A stretch of DNA of 7,187 nt, from positions 1 to 7,187 of the forward strand of contig JACCYR010000334.1 of assembly GCA_013696385.1 (NCBI GenBank). The letters run 5' to 3'. Below, piece by piece: positions 1 through 5,900 of the stretch (positions are counted from its first letter, which is position 1; each line of letters opens with the position of its first letter). The stretch is from Acidobacteriota bacterium. GTDB taxonomy: Bacteria > Acidobacteriota > Blastocatellia > Pyrinomonadales > Pyrinomonadaceae. A program made the position numbers and the translations under genes. The notes beneath the pieces are model-generated. The model was not told where the DNA came from. It saw nothing but the letters and a program-made list of their open reading frames with translations, and searched no databases.

Positions 1-2213
1 TGGATTTTGGATTGGTCGGATGACAAAGCCTTTAATTTATCAAAGCCGGAGATTTTAGTTTCGGGCTTTTGTGTCGAATCAAAGCCTTTTTTCTTTTGGA
101 AAAATTCGGCAATCGCATCGGCATTATCGTAAGTTTTGCCAGTGTAGATTGTTTTCGGCTTTTCGTGAATTGTTTCGCCGCGCAAAGCTGTAACCGCTTT
201 TTTACTGTCTGTAACGGTTGAACTTCGCGCAAACGACAGCCAACTTGAGCCGCGCGACAAATCTTCTATCAATTCGAGCGGCATTTCGTTCAAAAACTGC
301 GAAGGTTCGGCGGTCATTTCCGAGCCATAGACGCGGCGGCGCGTGGCGTGTGTGATGTAGAGCGTTTTTTCGGCGCGTGTTATCGCAACATAAGCCAGCC
401 GCCGTTCTTCTTCGAGTTCATTCGGGTCGTTAATACTTCGTGCGTGCGGAAAAATTCCGTCTTCGAGTCCGACAAGAAATACAATCGGAAACTCCAGACC
501 TTTTGCCGCGTGAACGGTCATCATCGTAACGGCGGCGTTGCGGTCGTATTTGTCGGTGTCGGACGACAGTGCGGCGTGGTCAATAAAATCCCGAAGTCCT
601 TCCGTCTCCTGTTTGTCGTAATCAACGGCGGCGTTGACTAATTCTTCCAAATTTTCCAAACGCGCGGCTGATTCGTCGGTATTTTCCGCCCGCAGCATAT
701 TTGCGTAACCCGTATCTTCAATCGCGGAAATCACAACATCCGTTACGGGTTTATCGGTTTTCGACGCTTCGCCCGTTCTGGTTTGCAGTTTTTCGAGCAA
801 TTTCTTAAATGCTTTCAAGGCATCTTTGGCACGCGGCGTTAAATTCAACGGATGCGCGTATTTTTCATCGGTGATAATCGCAATCGCTTCCCACAATGAC
901 ACGCCGAAATCTTTGGCGCGAAACGCGAGTTCATCCAAAGAAGTTTTGCCGAGTCCGCGCGTCGGCGTATTTATGACGCGCTGCAAAGCAATATCGTCAA
1001 ACGGATTGAGCGCGAGTTTCAAATAAGCGATGATGTCTTTTATTTCGGCGCGTTCATAAAACGAAAATCCGCCGACGATGTTGTAATCAATCCGTTGGCG
1101 GCGAAACGCTTCTTCAAAAACGCGCGATTGGGCGTTTGTCCGATAAAGAATAGCGATTTTGTCTTTTGGATTTTGGCGCAAATGGTCATAGATTTTCGCC
1201 GCGACAAACCGCGATTCGTTGTCCGCGTCAAACGCCTGGAAGTAAAATATCTTTTCACCGCCTTTGTTGTCCGTCCAGAGTTTTTTCTTTTTGCGCTGCG
1301 TGTTGTTTTGAATCACCGAATCGGCGATGTCCAAAATTGTTTGCGTCGAGCGATAATTTTGCTCTAAGGCAATGGTTTTCGCTTTTGGATAATGTTCTTC
1401 AAATTCCAAAATGTTGCGAATATCAGCTTCTCTGAATTTATAAATTGATTGGTCGGGATCGCCGACGACGCAGATGTTCTGCTGTTTTTCGGTCAGATAT
1501 TTTATCAAAGCAAGCTGCAGAGGATTTGTATCTTGATATTCGTCAACCAAAATATATTTGAATTTATTATTGTATTTTTCGCGCACTTCGGGAACTTTTC
1601 TGAGAAGTTTGACGGTTTTTATCAGCAAATCGTCAAAATCGAGCGCGTTTGAATTGTTCAGGCGTTCTTCATACATTTTATAGACACGCGCAATCGCGGC
1701 GCGTTTTTCGTCCGTGTATTCGACATTTGACGCATACATCTCAAAATCTTCGCCGCGATTTTTTGATGAACTTATCGCATTTTTAACCAGGCGCGGCGAA
1801 AGTTGTTTGTCGTCCAAACCGATGTCTTTGATGCACGCCTTGATAACTTTTAGCGAATCGTCCGTGTCATAAATAGTAAAGGATTTTGTGTAACCTTCCT
1901 GCAACTGCTCAATATCTTGGCGCAAAATCCGCACGCAAAGACTGTGAAACGTGGAAATGAGCGGCGCGGATTGAAGTTTCTGACCTTTCAAAAGCTGTTC
2001 GACACGCTCACGCATTTCGCCTGCGGCTTTGTTGGTGAAGGTTACGGCTAAAATGTTATATGGCAAAACGCCTTTTTCGGCAATCAAATAAGCGATGCGA
2101 AGCGTGATAACGCGGGTTTTGCCCGAACCTGCGCCCGCCAGAACGAGCAACGCGCCTTCGGTTTCCCGAACGGCTGTTCGTTGCTGCGAATTTAGCGATT
2201 GTAAAATTTCCAT
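1..2213 (-). CDS. pcrA: UvrD/PcrA-type ATP-dependent DNA helicase, C-terminus cut by window edge
   Basis: Superfamily 1A 3'-5' DNA helicase that unwinds DNA in excision repair, removal of stalled replication or recombination intermediates and plasmid replication. Translation from the ATG at 2213 is open to position 1 (737 codons, no stop). Every family motif is present: Walker A AGAGSGKT (residues 26-33, K32), motif Ia TFTNKAAGEM, STFHSLCVRIL, motif II DEYQDT (224-229), motif III VVGDPDQSIY (249-258), motif IV LEQNYRST (283-290), motif V TVHAAKGLEF (566-575) and motif VI EEERRLAYVAITRA (601-614). After motif III it reads KFREAD, where most relatives have RWRGAD. About 120 residues of low-complexity tail follow motif VI; the usual PcrA C-terminal Tudor-like domain is not reached. 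It is the last gene of a possible four-gene minus-strand unit, 63 bp after hydrolase B. No Shine-Dalgarno is visible; the leader is ACTTATTTTATG. The PcrA versus UvrD choice is nominal because the two names cover one family. Confidence 0.95.
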   Translation of the reverse strand, partial: MEILQSLNSQQRTAVRETEGALLVLAGAGSGKTRVITLRIAYLIAEKGVLPYNILAVTFTNKAAGEMRERVEQLLKGQKLQSAPLISTFHSLCVRILRQDIEQLQEGYTKSFTIYDTDDSLKVIKACIKDIGLDDKQLSPRLVKNAISSSKNRGEDFEMYASNVEYTDEKRAAIARVYKMYEERLNNSNALDFDDLLIKTVKLLRKVPEVREKYNNKFKYILVDEYQDTNPLQLALIKYLTEKQQNICVVGDPDQSIYKFREADIRNILEFEEHYPKAKTIALEQNYRSTQTILDIADSVIQNNTQRKKKKLWTDNKGGEKIFYFQAFDADNESRFVAAKIYDHLRQNPKDKIAILYRTNAQSRVFEEAFRRQRIDYNIVGGFSFYERAEIKDIIAYLKLALNPFDDIALQRVINTPTRGLGKTSLDELAFRAKDFGVSLWEAIAIITDEKYAHPLNLTPRAKDALKAFKKLLEKLQTRTGEASKTDKPVTDVVISAIEDTGYANMLRAENTDESAARLENLEELVNAAVDYDKQETEGLRDFIDHAALSSDTDKYDRNAAVTMMTVHAAKGLEFPIVFLVGLEDGIFPHARSINDPNELEEERRLAYVAITRAEKTLYITHATRRRVYGSEMTAEPSQFLNEMPLELIEDLSRGSSWLSFARSSTVTDSKKAVTALRGETIHEKPKTIYTGKTYDNADAIAEFFQKKKGFDSTQKPETKISGFDKLKALSSDQSKI

Positions 2214-2219
2214 AAAATA

Positions 2220-2245
2220 AGTAGTCAGTAGTCAGCAGTCAGTAG
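2220..2245. repeat. 7-bp tandem repeat, unit AGTAGTC, 3.7 copies
   Basis: Seen directly: AGTAGTC occurs twice, then AGCAGTC, then the partial unit AGTAG, with no interruption. It fills the gap between hydrolase B and the helicase and begins 7 bases upstream of the helicase start codon. Heptanucleotide arrays of this style are known as STRRs in filamentous cyanobacteria; a role here is unknown. Confidence 0.85.
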
Positions 2246-2263
2246 AAAATCCGTTGTTGCGAA

Positions 2264-2277
2264 TTCTGTCTTCTGTC
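2264..2277. repeat. 7-bp tandem repeat, unit TTCTGTC, 2 copies
   Basis: Two exact copies of TTCTGTC lie head to tail. The last base is shared with the stop codon (TAG on the minus strand) of hydrolase B. Only 18 bases separate it from the AGTAGTC array, so the whole gap is essentially two heptamer arrays around a short spacer. Two copies alone could be chance; the neighbouring array makes a common origin more likely. Confidence 0.6.
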
Positions 2278-2834
2278 TACTTAATGAGATTTTGAATTTC
2301 CTTAAACTGCTCGTGCTTTGCGTCCGTCATCAACTCAAAAAGTGCCATTTCAACGCACGACGGCACAATTCCGTTCATCCGCATTTTTGCCAAAGCAGTT
2401 TCTTTATCCCGACTAAAGCGCGAACTAACACAATCTTCTAAAACGTGAACTTCAAAGCCTTCATTTAATAAATCGTGCGCGGTTTGATTGATGCAAACAT
2501 GCGTTTCAAGTCCGCACAAAACAATTTGGCTCGCTCCTGTTTCGCGCAATTTTTCCATAAACACGCTCGCGCCGCATGAGCTAAACGCTGTTTTTTCGAC
2601 AAATTCAAAATCCGGCGGTAGTGAAAAAAGAATTTCTTCCGCTGTTTTGCCCAATCCTTTCGGATATTGTTCGGTAACGATAACCGGCAAGCCTAAAATC
2701 TGAAGACCGCGCACGGCAATTGAAGCTCGCGCCGCGATTTGTGCAAAATCGTTTATCGGAAAGCGAAACGCTTCCTGCAAATCAACGACGACAAGCGCGG
2801 TTTTATCTTTATCTAAAATTTTCGGATGAGCCAT
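2277..2834 (-). CDS. Isochorismatase-family cysteine hydrolase B (YcaC/ISOC-like)
   Basis: A 185-residue cytoplasmic hydrolase with the isochorismatase/nicotinamidase fold, full length for the family. The triad is intact: D18 in ALVVVDLQEAF, K81 in EKTAFSSC, and nucleophile C114 in GLETHVC (108-114), which also carries the usual cis-peptide region. The VTEQYPKGLGKT segment (53-64) and GLETHVCINQTAHDL resemble the YcaC and eukaryotic ISOC1/ISOC2 branch rather than true nicotinamidases. The substrate in that branch is mostly unknown, so no reaction is assigned. The start ATG at 2834 is the first in frame and has the context AAAATTATG without a Shine-Dalgarno. It lies 53 bp downstream of hydrolase A and 63 bp upstream of the helicase, all on one strand. 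It is clearly divergent from hydrolase A, so this is not a recent tandem duplication. Confidence 0.93.
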   Translation of the reverse strand: MAHPKILDKDKTALVVVDLQEAFRFPINDFAQIAARASIAVRGLQILGLPVIVTEQYPKGLGKTAEEILFSLPPDFEFVEKTAFSSCGASVFMEKLRETGASQIVLCGLETHVCINQTAHDLLNEGFEVHVLEDCVSSRFSRDKETALAKMRMNGIVPSCVEMALFELMTDAKHEQFKEIQNLIK

Positions 2835-2853
2835 AATTTTATTTTGGAATTCT

Positions 2854-2882
2854 AACTTGTGCGAAAAAAGGACGCAAAAGTT
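2854..2882 (-). other. Intercistronic hairpin between the two hydrolase genes
   Basis: AACTTGTGCG (2854-2863) and CGCAAAAGTT (2873-2882) are inverted copies with one mismatch around a 9-base loop. The stem starts 5 bases after the stop of hydrolase A and ends about 20 bases before the start of hydrolase B. In the minus-strand transcript no U-run follows the stem (the run of T is in the loop), so it does not look like an intrinsic terminator. It could be an mRNA processing or stability element; this is inference. Confidence 0.45.
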
Positions 2883-2887
2883 AAAAA

Positions 2888-3493
2888 TTATTCTTGTCCG
2901 CTCTGCAATTTTTCAAAATCAATTTCGTCGGAAGGTCGCGTGTCGGCTTCCAACACTTTTTCCAAATACTTTAAAGCGTGTTGGTTTTCTTTCCTTTCGA
3001 CTGCTGCCACGCAATCGCTTGGAATAATAAGTTTATAATCGCGCATATACGCATCGCTTGCCGTAAATAAAACACAAATATCTGTCGCAACGCCGGTTAA
3101 AATAAGAGTTTTGCTGTTTAAATGTTCCAGTAAAGTTTCAAGTGTGGTCGAATAAAAGCCTGAATGTTTCGGTTTCAAAATAAAATAATCGTCTCCGTCA
3201 GGTTTGAGAAGTTCGGCAATGCGCGAACCTCTGACCGATTTATCCAAACAATGCTTTAGTAGTTTTCTGAAATCGGATTGCCATTTGCCAAAGTTGTCGT
3301 TGACGTAGATGACAGGCACATTCGCTTTTTTTGCTTTTTCCTTTAACGCGGCAAGTTTTTTCGCCATCGGCACCGCGTTTTCAAATAACTTTTCGCCGTT
3401 GGAAAATTCAAAATCATTAATGACATCAATTAAAAGAAGCACGACGTTTGATTTATCAGGCGCGTTTCCGTGAAGGTCTTCATTTTGCGACAT
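2888..3493 (-). CDS. Isochorismatase-family cysteine hydrolase A
   Basis: A 201-residue isochorismatase-fold hydrolase, probably cytoplasmic. Catalytic positions are recognisable: D23 in VVLLLIDVINDF, a lysine in FILKPKHSGFYST (K107 by alignment to the family; K109 is the alternative), and nucleophile C140 in TGVATDICVLFTASDAYMR. An FGKW segment (68-71) follows the VIYVNDN strand. The pattern fits nicotinamidase-like hydrolases of unassigned substrate; nicotinamidase itself is not demonstrated because I cannot identify its zinc-binding Asp-His-His set with confidence. The start ATG lies 3 bases after the stop of the small membrane protein gene, implying co-transcription and possible translational coupling. 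The 20 bases ending in its ATG match those of hydrolase B at 17 positions. About 20 residues of polar N-terminal extension (SQNEDLHGNAPDK) precede the fold. Confidence 0.93.
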   Translation of the reverse strand: MSQNEDLHGNAPDKSNVVLLLIDVINDFEFSNGEKLFENAVPMAKKLAALKEKAKKANVPVIYVNDNFGKWQSDFRKLLKHCLDKSVRGSRIAELLKPDGDDYFILKPKHSGFYSTTLETLLEHLNSKTLILTGVATDICVLFTASDAYMRDYKLIIPSDCVAAVERKENQHALKYLEKVLEADTRPSDEIDFEKLQSGQE

Positions 3494-3496
3494 AAT

Positions 3497-3676
3497 TCAA
3501 TTTTGGAGTTTAGATTTTAGATTTTGGATTTGTTTTTGCTTTTCGCGTTTTTCCCTTTGAGATTTTTCTTTTTTGTATGTGCGAAAGAAAAAATAAACCG
3601 CTACGCCGGAAATAACAAAAATTAAAATCATCATTGCGGCAATAAAATAAATTTCGGCTAATGCGGAATTTGACAT
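3497..3676 (-). CDS. Small single-pass membrane protein with basic tail (59 aa)
   Basis: An unlisted small gene: ATG at 3676, 59 codons, TGA at 3497-3499. A short N-terminus (MSNSALAEI) precedes one hydrophobic segment, about residues 9-31 (with MMILIFVISGVAVYFFF). A highly charged Lys/Arg/Gln/Glu tail follows (RTYKKEKSQREKREKQ and onward). The positive-inside rule predicts an outside N-terminus and cytoplasmic tail, the tail likely helical. No family is recognised. Support for it being real: an uninterrupted frame, the bipartite membrane/charged composition, and a stop only 3 bases before the hydrolase A start on the same strand. The last ~12 codons coincide with a 7-bp tandem repeat, so the tail appears to be built from repeat DNA. 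It heads the possible four-gene minus-strand unit and is divergent from the MOSC gene across 40 bp. Alternative: a fortuitous frame in the leader of hydrolase A. Confidence 0.65.
   Translation of the reverse strand: MSNSALAEIYFIAAMMILIFVISGVAVYFFFRTYKKEKSQREKREKQKQIQNLKSKLQN
3503..3530. repeat. 7-bp tandem repeat, consensus TTRGATT, 4 copies
   Basis: On the plus strand the units are TTGGAGT, then TTAGATT twice, then TTGGATT; a degenerate fifth unit TTCAATT precedes them. The repeat lies inside the 3' end of the small membrane protein gene and encodes its Ile-Gln-Asn-Leu-Lys-Ser-Lys tail on the minus strand. The related word TGGATTTTGGATT occupies positions 1-13 in the helicase tail. Confidence 0.8.
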
Positions 3677-3716
3677 ATACTCAAGTTTAGCTTAATTGTT
3701 CAAAACTAATCAAATT

Positions 3717-4517
3717 ATGTATCTGTCGGAAATAAATATCTATCCAATCAAATCTCTCGGCGGAATATCGCTTGAAAAATCAGTGGTTGAAGAACGCGGC
3801 TTGCAGTTTGACCGGCGTTGGATGCTGGTTGATGAGAAAAATGAATTTTTGACGCAGCGCGAATTTCCGAAAATGGCAACAATCGGCGTGAAAATTCAGG
3901 AAAATGATTTGAGCGTATGGCTGAATAATAAAGAAAAATTGATTTCGTTTGAACCAAATACGGTTGATACGGCAAACGTCAAAATTTGGCAAAGCCGATG
4001 CCGCGCAAAAGTTTATGAAAGCGAGATAAACAATTGGTTTAGCGATATTTTGCAAACAAATTGCAAACTCGTTTTGATGCCGGACGACGCGCGCCGGACG
4101 GTTAATCCGTTTTACGCCGTCCGTAAATTCAAGGACGTGGTGAGTTTTGCCGACGGCTATCCGTTTCTCATTATTGGTGAAAGTTCGCTCGATGAGTTAA
4201 ATTCGCGGCTTGAAAAACCCTTGCCAATGAACCGTTTTCGCCCGAATTTTGTTGTTTCCGACGCGGTAGCATTTGCCGAAGACAATTGGAAAAAAATCAA
4301 AATCGGTAATGTCGTTTTTTATCTCGTCAAACCGTGCGACCGTTGCGTCATAACAACAATTGACCAAGAAATAGGCGTTTCCGACGGCAAAGAGCCGTTG
4401 AAAACTCTCGCTTCTTTTCGTCAAAAAAGGCAAAAAATTCTTTTCGGACAAAATTTGATTGCTGAAAATTTCGGCGAAACTTTGCGAGTTAGCGACAAAG
4501 TTGAAATTTTAGCGTGA
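3717..4517 (+). CDS. MOSC-domain molybdenum-cofactor protein (YcbX/mARC-like)
   Basis: 266 residues with the two-part architecture of YcbX and mitochondrial mARC: an N-terminal MOSC beta-barrel domain (residues 1 to ~120; IYPIKSL 8-14, RGLQFDRRWMLVD 27-39, FPKMATI 50-56) and the catalytic MOSC domain (~125-266; SFADGYPFLIIGESSLDELN, NRFRPNFVV 172-180, VKPCDRCVITTID 204-216). One cysteine of the PCDRC motif, C210 by comparison with mARC, should ligate molybdenum. Known family members reduce N-hydroxylated bases and amidoximes, giving tolerance to 6-N-hydroxylaminopurine. The C-terminal [2Fe-2S] ferredoxin domain of E. coli YcbX is absent, so a separate electron donor would be needed. I chose the ATG at 3717 over an upstream TTG at 3696 because family homology begins at once after it (YLSEINIYPIKS). 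No Shine-Dalgarno; context AAATTATG. Its 3' end overlaps the convergent Fis-like gene by 9 bp. Confidence 0.92.
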   Translation: MYLSEINIYPIKSLGGISLEKSVVEERGLQFDRRWMLVDEKNEFLTQREFPKMATIGVKIQENDLSVWLNNKEKLISFEPNTVDTANVKIWQSRCRAKVYESEINNWFSDILQTNCKLVLMPDDARRTVNPFYAVRKFKDVVSFADGYPFLIIGESSLDELNSRLEKPLPMNRFRPNFVVSDAVAFAEDNWKKIKIGNVVFYLVKPCDRCVITTIDQEIGVSDGKEPLKTLASFRQKRQKILFGQNLIAENFGETLRVSDKVEILA

Positions 4518-4754
4518 ACGCCGCGCAATCAGGCGTTTTGGCGGTTTTGTCGGAGTTTGATAAGCGGCAACTCGTTTGGAAAGCGTATTACGGTGAATGC
4601 CGAGAGTTTCAGCCGTGTTTGAAAGATGTTTGTCGCAACGCTTTAAGGCTTTTTGAATATACAGTTTTTCAAATTCAGCCATTGCTTCATTCAGCAAAAT
4701 TTGCCCGTCGAGCATTTCTTCAATCAAGTTTTCCATCTGGTCGCGTAGCTGCAT
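4509..4754 (-). CDS. Orphan Fis-type helix-turn-helix DNA-binding protein
   Basis: 81 residues: an N-terminal helical stretch (about 1-25, MQLRDQMENLIEEMLDGQ...), then a Fis/NtrC-type HTH (HTH_8, about 26-65): MAEFEKLYIQKALKRCDKHLSNTAETLGIHRNTLSKRV, summarised as the A-EFE-x-x-YI-AL and TAE-LGIHRNTLSKR signatures, with recognition helix near 53-64. A proline/basic tail (TPTKPPKRLIARRSR) ends it. There is no AAA+ or receiver domain, so this resembles the free-standing C-terminal domain of an NtrC-type regulator, or Fis itself; targets are unknown. I chose ATG 4754 (context AATAAAATTATG). A TTG at 4766 would add four residues but lies inside the adjacent inverted repeat. It sits downstream of purC on the same strand with a 31-bp inverted repeat between them, and overlaps the MOSC gene end by 9 bp. 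Confidence 0.85.
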   Translation of the reverse strand: MQLRDQMENLIEEMLDGQILLNEAMAEFEKLYIQKALKRCDKHLSNTAETLGIHRNTLSKRVAAYQTPTKPPKRLIARRSR

Positions 4755-4764
4755 AATTTTATTC

Positions 4765-4842
4765 AATTACGAATTTCAAATTACGAATTACGAATGTTAA
4801 AGAGTGATTTAATTCGTAATTCGTAATTTGAAATTCGTAATT
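4765..4842. repeat. Perfect 31-bp inverted repeat built from 7-bp units
   Basis: The arm at 4765-4795 is an exact reverse complement of 4812-4842, with a 16-base loop (4796-4811). Each arm is itself a heptamer array of unit AATTACG: copies 1, 3 and 4 are exact, copy 2 is AATTTCA, and three bases of a fifth copy follow. The right arm ends one base before the purC stop codon and the left arm lies just upstream of the Fis-like start. No strong U-run follows on the minus strand; on the plus strand ATTATAATTTCTTT follows, a weak terminator tail. It may limit read-through from purC or from the MOSC gene, or be a non-autonomous palindromic repeat. Confidence 0.9.
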
Positions 4843-4843
4843 A

Positions 4844-5740
4844 TTATAATTTCTTTCCTGTTAAAATCCGGTAAGCCTCTAAATACCGAGCCGTGGTTGC
4901 TTCCGCAATTTCGTTTGGCAGCGCGGGCGCGGGCGGTTGTTTATTCCATTCCAGAGTTTCCAGATAATCGCGGATGAATTGTTTGTCGAAAGACGCTTGC
5001 GATTTGCCAGGCGCAAAAGCGTCCGCCGACCAAAAGCGTGAAGAATCGGGCGTTAAAACTTCGTCTATCAATAAAATGCTGCCGTCCTTGTCTAAACCAA
5101 ACTCAAATTTCGTGTCGGCAATGATAATTCCGCGCGTTAAGGCATATTTGCTGGCTTTTTGATAAATATCAAGCGAAAGCGATTTTAATTTTTCTGCCGT
5201 TTCCGCGCCGACAATGCTGGCAAATTCCGGCTCGTTTATGTTCTCGTCGTGTCCGCTCTGCGCTTTGGTGGCGGGCGTAAAAATCGGCGCGGGAAGTCTG
5301 TCGCCTTGCCTTAAATTCGCCGGTAAAGAATGCCCGCAAACTTTGCCTGTCGCCAGATAATCTTTCCAACCCGAACCTTCCAAATATCCGCGCACGACAC
5401 ATTCGACGGGAAAAGGGCGCGTTTTTTTCACCAGCATTGAACGCCCGCGCAATTCTTCGTTGTGCCGAACAATTTCGGGCATATTTTCAAAATCGGCAGT
5501 TATCAGATGATTTTTCGTAACTTCACGCAAATGCTCAAACCAAAATTTTGAAAGTGCCGTCAAAACCGCGCCTTTGTGCGGAATCGGTGTCGGCATAACG
5601 CAATCAAAAGCAGAAATACGGTCGGTCGCCACCAATAACAATTGTTCTTCGCCGATTTCATAAACATCACGCACTTTGCCGCGATAAACGAGCGGCAGAC
5701 CGATTATTTTAGTTTCAGAAACCGTTTTTGATGCTGACAT
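4844..5740 (-). CDS. purC: SAICAR synthetase (phosphoribosylaminoimidazole-succinocarboxamide synthase)
   Basis: Cytosolic enzyme of de novo purine synthesis that joins CAIR and L-aspartate using ATP to give SAICAR. At 298 residues it matches the longer, yeast ADE1-like form rather than the ~237-residue E. coli form. Family motifs in order: RGKVRDVYEI (20-29), ATDRISAFD (38-46), VVRGYLEGSGW (115-125), TPATKAQSGHDENI (155-168), ADTKFEFG (208-215), LIDEVLTPDSSRFW (224-237), then the C-terminal DKQFIRDYLE and PPAPALPNEI segments and the YLEAYRILTG end. All are intact. The ATG at 5740 places the motifs at normal distance; its leader (CCATAAAAAAATG) has no Shine-Dalgarno. No other pur gene is in the window. 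It is divergent from uvrB and followed on the same strand by the Fis-like gene across the 31-bp inverted repeat. Confidence 0.98.
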   Translation of the reverse strand: MSASKTVSETKIIGLPLVYRGKVRDVYEIGEEQLLLVATDRISAFDCVMPTPIPHKGAVLTALSKFWFEHLREVTKNHLITADFENMPEIVRHNEELRGRSMLVKKTRPFPVECVVRGYLEGSGWKDYLATGKVCGHSLPANLRQGDRLPAPIFTPATKAQSGHDENINEPEFASIVGAETAEKLKSLSLDIYQKASKYALTRGIIIADTKFEFGLDKDGSILLIDEVLTPDSSRFWSADAFAPGKSQASFDKQFIRDYLETLEWNKQPPAPALPNEIAEATTARYLEAYRILTGKKL

Positions 5741-5763
5741 TTTTTTATGGGTAAAAATTTTTG

Positions 5764-5769
5764 ATTATG
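5764..5769 (-). promoter_or_regulatory. Possible -10 element of purC
   Basis: The minus strand reads CATAAT, five of six bases of the sigma-70 -10 consensus, ending 23 bases before the purC ATG, which would give a leader of roughly 17 bases. No convincing -35 is found 16-18 bases upstream (TTTTTA there), so this is weak. Confidence 0.3.
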
Positions 5770-5900
5770 CTACTTTAGTATGAAAATAAAAATTGGTAAA
5801 GGTTGAAGAGAGAAAAAATGGCGAAAACAAAAAGCTGTGTTCGATGGGCGATAATTGGGCGGATTATCTAAAAACAAAATCTGTGATTATCGGCATCTCA

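Noticed and set aside
348..1652. Several plus-strand frames of 66-97 codons opposite the helicase
   Set aside because: They are antisense shadows of an uninterrupted helicase frame carrying all superfamily motifs.
2854..2882. Intrinsic terminator between the two hydrolase genes
   Set aside because: The stem is not followed by a U-run in the minus-strand transcript; the T-rich stretch is in the loop.
3670..3698. TTGACA at 3670-3675 as the -35 of a promoter for the MOSC gene
   Set aside because: The hexamer is perfect but overlaps the start codon of the small minus-strand gene, and the bases 16-18 downstream (TTAATT, TAATTG) are a poor -10.
3696..3716. Extended MOSC start at the TTG at 3696
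   Set aside because: It adds seven residues not typical of the family, and the ATG at 3717 directly precedes the conserved N-terminal strand.
4755..4766. Upstream TTG start for the Fis-like protein
   Set aside because: It lies at the edge of the inverted repeat and adds only four residues; the ATG at 4754 has the same start context as other genes here.
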